Below are positions 1 to 5,117 of a DNA stretch of 6,443 nt, piece by piece (within the stretch, counting starts at the first letter, position 1; every line of letters begins with the position of its first letter). Source of the stretch: Solirubrobacteraceae bacterium (lineage in GTDB: Bacteria > Actinomycetota > Thermoleophilia > Solirubrobacterales > Solirubrobacteraceae); assembly GCA_030038955.1 (NCBI GenBank), contig JASHQV010000385.1:1-6443 (forward strand), written 5' to 3'. A program made the position numbers and the translations under genes. The notes under the pieces are model-generated. The model searched no databases and was not told the DNA's origin. It worked only from the letters and a program-made list of their open reading frames with translations.

Positions 1-747
1 CTCGACGCCATCGATGTACTTGAAGAACTCCCACAGCAGCCGCGACTTGCCCGACCCCGCCTCGCCGACCAGCGTCACGTGCCGCGCCCTTCCCTCCTGA
101 GCGCTGTCCTCGGCGGCGTCGATGATCGCGGCCAGCTCGCGCTCGCGACCAACAAACGGCGCCTCGAGGCCGGCGGTCCGCCGGGCGCCACCGGCGCCGG
201 CCACGACTCGCAAGGCCGTCCACGTGCGCACCGGCTGCTCGCGCCCCTTGACCTCGTGGGTGCCGGCGTCCTCGAACGCGATCGAGGCCTCGGAAGCACG
301 GCGCGTGGCGTCGTCGACCAGCACCGTCCCCGGCTCAGCGATCGACTGCAGGCGCGAGGCGGTGTTGACCGTGTCGCCCAGCACCATCCCCTCGCCCTCG
401 GCGCCGAGCTCGACCGCCGCGTTGCCGGTCAACACGCCCGCGCGGGCACGCAGCTCCGGCACCCCCACCTCCTCGGCGAGCACCGTCACCGCCCGCGTCA
501 GGCTGAGCGCCGCCCGCACCGCCCGCTCGGCGTCGTCCTCGCGCGCCACCGGCGTCCCCCACACCGCCATCACCGCGTCGCCGATGAACTTCTCGACAGT
601 GCCGCCATAGCGCTCGATCAGCGCACGGCAACGATCGAAGTAGCGCGACAGCAGCTCCCGCACCTCCTCCGGATCGCGGTGCTCGGACAGCGTCGTGAAG
701 CCGACCATGTCGGCAAACAGCACCGACACCAGGCGCCGCTCCGAGAC
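1..747 (-). repeat. Direct repeat copy 2: cyclase domain plus start of ATPase
   Basis: This segment matches 3507-4253 base for base in register (offset 3506) with no gap. The encoded 249-residue stretches differ at 32 positions by my hand count. Two 60-base samples compared directly show 55/60 (1-60) and 59/60 (541-600) identical bases. It covers the cyclase domain through the Walker A region and probably extends past the left edge. Confidence 0.9.
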
Positions 748-963
748 GGGTGCGGTCGACGCGGCGCCGGGGGCGGCGCCGGCCAAGGCCGGCGCCGCCC
801 CCGGCGCGTCCGTCAACGGCGCACCGCACGCACCGCAGAAGCGGTTGGCCGACGGATTCTCCGCCCCGCACGCGCCACAGCTAAGCGGCAACGGCGCTCC
901 GCAAGCGCCGCAGAACCGCTGCTCGGGCGGCCACTCGACACCGCAGGCGGGGCAGGCGCTCAT
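1..963 (-). CDS. Second tandem zinc-ribbon nucleotide cyclase / AAA ATPase, partial (3' end outside window)
   Basis: This reading frame is open from an ATG at 963 to base 1, giving 321 codons with no stop; the gene continues beyond the window. Cys4/7/18/21 and Cys29/32/43/46 form two CxxC...CxxC zinc ribbons. An Ala/Pro-rich linker (about 51-72) leads to a class III cyclase domain (about 76-251) with metal-binding Asp85 (FADMVGFT) and Asp129 (KFIGDAVMAVW), Lys125, and Asn200/Arg204 (DTVNTASRL). An ATPase domain then starts, with Walker A GEAGSGKS at 300-307. It is about 87% identical to the upstream paralogue across the shared cyclase/ATPase part, so ATPase and TPR-like regions are expected outside the window. 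The start overlaps the upstream stop as ATGA, and no strong Shine-Dalgarno is visible, which suggests translational coupling. By family knowledge it would make a cyclic nucleotide in the cytosol under control of the ATPase/TPR part. The substrate and activity are unknown. Confidence is high for the gene and domains, low for function. Confidence 0.93.
   Translation of the reverse strand, partial: MSACPACGVEWPPEQRFCGACGAPLPLSCGACGAENPSANRFCGACGAPLTDAPGAAPALAGAAPGAASTAPVSERRLVSVLFADMVGFTTLSEHRDPEEVRELLSRYFDRCRALIERYGGTVEKFIGDAVMAVWGTPVAREDDAERAVRAALSLTRAVTVLAEEVGVPELRARAGVLTGNAAVELGAEGEGMVLGDTVNTASRLQSIAEPGTVLVDDATRRASEASIAFEDAGTHEVKGREQPVRTWTALRVVAGAGGARRTAGLEAPFVGRERELAAIIDAAEDSAQEGRARHVTLVGEAGSGKSRLLWEFFKYIDGVE
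764..807. repeat. Perfect 21-bp all-GC inverted repeat inside the linker of the second cyclase gene
   Basis: Positions 764-784 and 787-807 are exact reverse complements, separated only by AA (TT on the coding strand). All 21 pairs are G-C, and pairing stops at 763/808. The repeat encodes the Ala/Pro/Gly linker between zinc ribbons and cyclase domain. In mRNA it could form a very stable hairpin about 160 nt after the start codon; a real loop would need the innermost pair or two to open. No U-tract follows, so it is not a standard intrinsic terminator. The upstream paralogue has only a 7-bp inverted repeat in its linker (4271-4277 with 4279-4285). Confidence 0.9.
960..963 (-). promoter_or_regulatory. 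ATGA stop/start overlap between the two cyclase genes
   Basis: On the minus strand the TGA of the upstream cyclase (962-960) overlaps the ATG of the next gene (963-961). The upstream bases offer only a purine-poor GAGCGGG-like match to a ribosome binding site. Termination-reinitiation by the same ribosomes is therefore the likely way the second gene is translated, which would tie the amounts of the two proteins together. Confidence 0.7.
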
Positions 964-3900
964 GCCGGTGCCCGCTCGCGCAGCGCGCCGGCACGAACCA
1001 GCCATGGCCTCGCCCCGAGCTGCTCGAAGATCGCGCTGGCCTCGTCTCTGAGCTTGCCGAGATCGTCTTCGCGGCTGCCGACCTCGGCCAGCAGCTCGGC
1101 GTACTGCAGCTGGGCGCGCGCAAGCGGAAACGGCGTCGCCAGCTCGCGGAACAGGTCGATCGCGCGACGCAGCCACTGCTCGGCACGCTCCGCGTCGCCG
1201 TCGTGTGCGGCGAGGAGCGCCCGCGCCCGGGCCGCCTCGGCGTCGAGCCCAGGCCCGACCTGCGCGGGCTTGAGTCCATCGGCAGCCTCCAGCAGACCGC
1301 GCACGATGTCTGGCTGCCCGGCGGCGAAGCTGCAGTCGACCAGCTCGGCGAAGAACATCGCCGCGGAGGATTCGCCGATGTCCAACAGCTCCCTGACGCC
1401 GTGGGCCGCGTCCTCGAGGCTCTCCGGCGCCCGGCCGCGTTCGCGTTCGACGATCGCGTGCGCCACGACCGTGTACCGATCGAGAACCGTCCAACCCTGG
1501 GCGGAGTAGCGCTCGAGCATCTCCGCCAAACGATCGATCTCGCCCCGAGCCGCCAGCACCAACGGGACAGTGGTCACCGCCTGTGCGCTCCACAGGTCAT
1601 CTCCCCGCTCGATCAGGTCCGCGCCGCGCTCCAGCGCCGCGTCCCAGTCTCCCAAGGCAACTTCCGCGATCATAATCTGGGCTAGCAGCCGGCGCTCGTT
1701 CTGGCGATCGCCGCGCCGCCGGGCCATGTCGAGGCCGCGATTCAGCAGTGCCTGTGCGTCGGCGAAGCGCCCTTCGAACAGGATGTTGTCGGCCAGGTTG
1801 TATTGCGCGCTGCTGGCCTGGCTGCCGAGGTCGTGCTCCTCGGCCAGATCCGTGGCGTGCTGGAGCAGCGCGGTCGCCTCCACGCGGCGGCCCATTTCCG
1901 CCAGGCAGATGCCCTTGCCCACCAGTGCCCTGATGATCACCGTGATCAGTCGCCTCGGTTCGGCCCTGGTCAGTGCCGTCTCGGCCAGCTCGAGCGTTCT
2001 CACCAAGTCGCCACGCATGTGGCAGGCACTGGACAGGCTAGACGCCAGCTCGGCGACGATCTCGTCGTCGTCGCTGTCGGCGACCGCCGCATAAGCGCGC
2101 TCGAGGCGTTCGAATGCCTCGTCTCCACGCCCCATCTCCCGCAATGCGCGCCCGGCCAGCCCCTCGGCATGGGCCGCTTCGTGGTTCATACCTGCTTCGG
2201 CGAATACGCCTACGGCGGTGTCGAGCAACTCGACCGCGGCCGCCAGGTCGCTCAACGCAGCAGCACTGCCAGCTTCACGCAGCAGGCGCCCGCGAGTTGC
2301 CAGATCGCCCGCCAGTTCGGCGGCCCGCTCGAAGTGATGCCGTGCCTCGGGACCGGAGGCCAGCGAGATCGCCCGCCGGCCAGCCTCCTCCAGCGTCCGG
2401 CAGGCGAGGCTTCGGAGCTCGTCGACGTCGTCCGACTCCGGATCAGCTTCAACGGCATCGAGGTAGTGGCTGGCGAGCACGTCGGAGATGTCGCCGGCCT
2501 CCTCACCCCAGGTCTCGCGCAGGTGCCGGGCGACCGCGAGATGGCGCGCCTTGCGGTCGCGCCGGGACAGCGTCGACAGCGCGACGCTGTGCAGCAGCGC
2601 TTGCAGGAAAACGTACTGGCCGCGGTCGGCCGAGCGTGGATCGTCGACGAAGCCGAGCACCTGCTTGGCGACCAGCGAGTCGAGCACCCGTGAGACCTCG
2701 GCCGGCGGCCGCTCGCTGACCGCCGCCAGCGTCGCCGGCGTGAACGACTGCCCGATCACCGCCGCGTCCTGCAGCAGCGAGCGCTCGCCGGCGTCGAGGT
2801 TGTCCATCCGCGAGGCGACCAGCGCCTGCAGCGTCTCGGGAACCGCGAGGTCGTTGACGTCGCCGGTGACCACGTAGCGCGCTCCGTCCTGGGCAAGCAG
2901 CCCGCGGTCCAGCAGCATCCGCACGGTCTCGACCGCGTACAGCGGCACGCCCTCGGCGCGGCCGCGAATCTGCGCCACCAGCTCGTCCGGCAGTCCCGGC
3001 ACCAGCCCGGCCAGCAGCCGCTCCATGCTGCCGTCGTCGAGCGAGCCGAGCGAGATCGTCGCTTTCCACCCCGGGCGCGCGCGCAGCAGCTCCGGGCGCC
3101 CCAGCGCGAGGATGAAGATCGGGTACTCGGCCGACCACTCCAGCAGGTAGTCGATGAAGTCCAGGAGGCCGCTGTCGGCCCACTGCAGGTCCTCGAACGC
3201 GAGCACGACCGGCTCGATCGCGGCGATCCGCTCGAAGAACAGCCGCCATCCCGAGAACAGGTCGGCGCGGTCGGGAGCGGTGCGCTGCTCGAGCCCCAGC
3301 AGATGCGCCAGCCGCGGCTCCACCAGCCGCCGCTCGCGCTCGTCGGACACGTACTCCGCGACCGTCGCCTGCAGCTTCTGCCGGGCGGAAGCCGGGTCCT
3401 CCTCCTCGACGATCCCGGCGCGGGCGCGCACCATCTCGGCCAGCGCCCAGTACGCCACTCCCTCGCCGTACGACAGGCAGCGACCCTGGTGCCAGCGCAC
3501 AACCCGCTGGACGCCGTCGACGTACTTGAAGAACTCCCACAGCAGCCGCGACTTGCCAGATCCCGCCTCGCCGACCACCGTCACCAGCCGTGCGCGACCC
3601 TGCTCGGCAGCCGCCTCGGAGGACTCGATGATCAGCTCGAGCTCGCGCTCGCGGCCGACCAGCGGCGCCTCGAGGCCGGCGCTCCGCCGGGCGCCGCCAG
3701 CCCCGGCGACGACCCGCAGCGCGGTCCACGCCCGCACCGGCTGCTCGCGACCCTTCACCTGATGCGTACCCGCATCCTCGTAGGCGATCGCCGCCTCCGA
3801 CGAGCGCCGCGTGACGTCATCGACCAGCACCGTCCCCGGCGTCGCCACCGACTGCAGGCGCGAGGCCGTGTTGACCGTGTCCCCCAGCACCATCCCCTCG

Positions 3901-4466
3901 CCCTCGGCCCCCAGCTCGACCGCCGCGTTGCCGGTCAGCACCCCCGCGCGCGCCTGCAGCTCCGGCATCCCAACCTGCTCGCCGAGCGCGCCGACGGCCT
4001 GCGTCAGGCTGAGCGCCGCGCGCACCGCCCGCTCGGCATCGTCCTCGCGCGCCACCGGCGTCCCCCACACCGCCATCACCGCGTCGCCGATGAACTTCTC
4101 GACGGTCCCGCCGTAACGCTCGATCAGGCTACGACAGCGATCGAAGTACTGCGACAGCAGCTCCCGCACCTCCTCCGGGTCGCGGTGCTCGGACAGCGTC
4201 GTGAAGCCGACCATGTCGGCAAACAGCACCGACACCAGGCGTCGCTCGGAGACCGGGGCAGCGGCCGCAGCGGCGGCAGCCGCCGGGCGGGGCGCCGCCG
4301 CCTCTCCGGCGAGCGGCGCCCCGCACTCACCGCAGAACCGCTCACCGGGAACGTTGACCGCCTGGCAGGCTGGGCACCGCAGCTCCAGTCGCGACCCGCA
4401 CTGGGCGCAGAAGCGCCGGCCGGGCCGGTTCTCCTCGCCGCAGGCAGAGCAGCGGTTCACAGCCAC
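960..4466 (-). CDS. Zinc-ribbon class III nucleotide cyclase fused to AAA/STAND ATPase and TPR-like repeats
   Basis: A complete 1168-aa cytosolic multidomain protein with no signal peptide or membrane segment. Cys6/9/20/23 and Cys31/34/45/48 form a double zinc ribbon, followed by an Ala/Pro linker (nine Ala at 62-70). The class III cyclase domain (about 75-250) has metal ligands Asp84 and Asp128, Lys124, and Asn199/Arg203. The ATPase (about 267-620) has Walker A GEAGSGKS at 299-306, Walker B ending in Glu425-Asp426 (VVLAFEDLQWAD), Arg457 in LALGRPELL, and the EGVPLYAVE motif near 505-513. From about 640 to the end it is helical and TPR-like. No LuxR-type DNA-binding domain is present. In such proteins the ATPase/TPR part is thought to sense a partner and control the cyclase; substrate and signal are unknown here. 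At the position where canonical adenylate cyclases carry the substrate-specifying Asp, my by-eye alignment gives Met192, so activity is uncertain. The start is GTG at 4466 because TAG lies in frame four codons upstream; GTG at 4460 is the only close alternative. Confidence 0.93.
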   Translation of the reverse strand: MAVNRCSACGEENRPGRRFCAQCGSRLELRCPACQAVNVPGERFCGECGAPLAGEAAAPRPAAAAAAAAAPVSERRLVSVLFADMVGFTTLSEHRDPEEVRELLSQYFDRCRSLIERYGGTVEKFIGDAVMAVWGTPVAREDDAERAVRAALSLTQAVGALGEQVGMPELQARAGVLTGNAAVELGAEGEGMVLGDTVNTASRLQSVATPGTVLVDDVTRRSSEAAIAYEDAGTHQVKGREQPVRAWTALRVVAGAGGARRSAGLEAPLVGRERELELIIESSEAAAEQGRARLVTVVGEAGSGKSRLLWEFFKYVDGVQRVVRWHQGRCLSYGEGVAYWALAEMVRARAGIVEEEDPASARQKLQATVAEYVSDERERRLVEPRLAHLLGLEQRTAPDRADLFSGWRLFFERIAAIEPVVLAFEDLQWADSGLLDFIDYLLEWSAEYPIFILALGRPELLRARPGWKATISLGSLDDGSMERLLAGLVPGLPDELVAQIRGRAEGVPLYAVETVRMLLDRGLLAQDGARYVVTGDVNDLAVPETLQALVASRMDNLDAGERSLLQDAAVIGQSFTPATLAAVSERPPAEVSRVLDSLVAKQVLGFVDDPRSADRGQYVFLQALLHSVALSTLSRRDRKARHLAVARHLRETWGEEAGDISDVLASHYLDAVEADPESDDVDELRSLACRTLEEAGRRAISLASGPEARHHFERAAELAGDLATRGRLLREAGSAAALSDLAAAVELLDTAVGVFAEAGMNHEAAHAEGLAGRALREMGRGDEAFERLERAYAAVADSDDDEIVAELASSLSSACHMRGDLVRTLELAETALTRAEPRRLITVIIRALVGKGICLAEMGRRVEATALLQHATDLAEEHDLGSQASSAQYNLADNILFEGRFADAQALLNRGLDMARRRGDRQNERRLLAQIMIAEVALGDWDAALERGADLIERGDDLWSAQAVTTVPLVLAARGEIDRLAEMLERYSAQGWTVLDRYTVVAHAIVERERGRAPESLEDAAHGVRELLDIGESSAAMFFAELVDCSFAAGQPDIVRGLLEAADGLKPAQVGPGLDAEAARARALLAAHDGDAERAEQWLRRAIDLFRELATPFPLARAQLQYAELLAEVGSREDDLGKLRDEASAIFEQLGARPWLVRAGALRERAPA
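3507..4253 (-). repeat. Direct repeat copy 1: cyclase domain plus start of ATPase
   Basis: This is the counterpart of 1-747 at an offset of 3506 bases, which is almost exactly one gene length. That fits a tandem duplication of the whole cyclase gene. Similarity drops sharply upstream of 4253, where the Ala/Pro linkers and zinc ribbons of the two copies differ. Confidence 0.9.
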
Positions 4467-4470
4467 GCCG

Positions 4471-4477
4471 CCACCCT
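4471..4477 (-). promoter_or_regulatory. Weak ribosome binding site for the first cyclase gene
   Basis: The coding strand reads AGGGTGG here, 4 nt before the GTG at 4466 and 10 nt before the alternative GTG at 4460. It is an imperfect Shine-Dalgarno that fits either start. It lies in the 42-nt gap after rpmA (4467-4508). That gap holds no recognisable promoter and only a 4-bp CCGG stem, with no U-tract, so I see no terminator in it. Confidence 0.35.
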
Positions 4478-4508
4478 ACTCACCGGCCTCCGGACCTGTC
4501 CAGTTGGG

Positions 4509-4775
4509 CTACTCCCCGCCGGTGTCCGGCGGCGATACCGAGATCACGCGGCCGCGGCGGCCGCGCGTGAACTGCACGGTGCCGGCGGAGCGGGCGTAGA
4601 TCGTGTCGTCCTTGCCGATGCCGACGCCGTCACCGGGCTTGAAGCGGGTGCCGCGCTGGCGGACGATGATCTCGCCGCCGGTCACGCTCTGCCCCGCGAA
4701 CACCTTGACGCCGAGCCGCTTCGACGCGGAGTCGCGACCGTTGCGGGAGGAGCCGAGTCCTTTCTTATGCGCCAT
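4509..4775 (-). CDS. rpmA: 50S ribosomal protein L27
   Basis: This 88-aa protein is the bacterial large-subunit protein L27, whose N-terminal tail reaches toward the peptidyl transferase centre and helps position tRNA. The N-terminus MAHKKGLGSSRNGRDS is the family signature, followed by SKRLGVKVFAGQ, GGEIIVRQRGTRFKPG and GIGKDDTIYA, all typical. Length is normal and there is no cleavable N-terminal extension like that of Firmicutes. The frame stays open to an ATG at 4799, but ATG 4775 is chosen because it begins the conserved tail and has AGGAGG 6 nt upstream. The start lies within rplU (11-nt overlap), as expected for co-translated ribosomal partners. The protein ends with a short PPDTGGE tail and TAG. 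Confidence 0.98.
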   Translation of the reverse strand: MAHKKGLGSSRNGRDSASKRLGVKVFAGQSVTGGEIIVRQRGTRFKPGDGVGIGKDDTIYARSAGTVQFTRGRRGRVISVSPPDTGGE

Positions 4776-5115
4776 CGCCTGCCTCCTGCTTGGCGGCACG
4801 ACGTCGGCTGCCAGTCTTGATCTCGGTGATCTGGATCCTCGTCAGCTCCTGGCGGTGGCCGGTGTGGCGCCTGTAGCCGCGCTTGGGCTTGAACTTGACG
4901 ACACGCAGCTTCGGCCCGCGCTCGTGCGCCACCACGGTCGCGCTGACGCTCGCCTTGGCGAGCGCCTCGCCGTCCTTCATGTCGGCGCCATCGACGACCA
5001 GCAGCGGCGCCAGCGCGACCGTCTCGCCCTGCTCGGCTGGCAGCCGCTCGACCAGCAGCGACTCGCCCTGCTCGACGCGGTACTGCTTGCCACCTGTCTT
5101 CACGATTGCGTACAT
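4765..5115 (-). CDS. rplU: 50S ribosomal protein L21
   Basis: This 116-aa protein is L21, a large-subunit protein that binds 23S rRNA. The start MYAIVKTGGKQYRVEQGE is diagnostic, and the C-terminal block KFKPKRGYRRHTGHRQ and TRIQITEIK is the usual rRNA-binding end. It is somewhat longer than the roughly 103-aa norm because of a basic tail (about 103-116) with Arg, Lys and acidic residues. ATG 5115 lies 2 nt after the ribonuclease stop (TGA AC ATG). Only a weak GAG-type ribosome binding site precedes it, so translation is probably coupled to the ribonuclease gene. The same frame stays open further upstream to about 5748, but that part is a shadow of the ribonuclease. The stop is TAA at 4767-4765, inside the start of rpmA. 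Confidence 0.98.
   Translation of the reverse strand: MYAIVKTGGKQYRVEQGESLLVERLPAEQGETVALAPLLVVDGADMKDGEALAKASVSATVVAHERGPKLRVVKFKPKRGYRRHTGHRQELTRIQITEIKTGSRRRAAKQEAGDGA
4782..4787 (-). promoter_or_regulatory. Strong Shine-Dalgarno for rpmA
   Basis: AGGAGG on the coding strand sits 6 nt before the ATG at 4775, inside the final codons of rplU. It decides the rpmA start in favour of 4775 over 4799, and is by far the best ribosome binding site in the window. Confidence 0.85.
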
Positions 5116-5117
5116 GT

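Noticed and set aside
764..807. Intrinsic terminator at the 21-bp inverted repeat
   Set aside because: There is no U-tract on either strand next to the stem, and the repeat lies in the middle of a clearly intact reading frame.
960..1100. LuxR-type DNA-binding domain at the C-terminus of the first cyclase, as in related ATPase regulators
   Set aside because: The last residues (FEQLGARPWLVRAGALRERAPA region) are the end of a TPR-like helix array; no helix-turn-helix follows.
79..1509. Long plus-strand open frame of 476 codons
   Set aside because: It is antisense to the two cyclase genes, low in complexity (Arg, Ala, Ser, Pro rich), shows no family motif, and is the usual mirror of GC-rich codon bias.
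4257..4283. Pure GCN triplet repeat that could slip and phase-vary the first cyclase
   Set aside because: The nine Ala codons are a mix of GCG, GCT and GCC, so the tract is not a uniform repeat. Any three-base change would stay in frame.
4467..4508. Terminator between rpmA and the first cyclase
   Set aside because: Only a 4-bp CCGG stem with a 3-nt loop is present and no U-run follows.
4776..4799. Eight extra residues at the start of L27
   Set aside because: Family members start at MAHKKG, and AGGAGG lies 6 nt before that ATG.
3303..4820. Long plus-strand open frame of 505 codons
   Set aside because: It spans the antisense of the first cyclase, the intergenic gap and rpmA. The composition is that of a shadow frame, and the minus-strand proteins are unmistakable.
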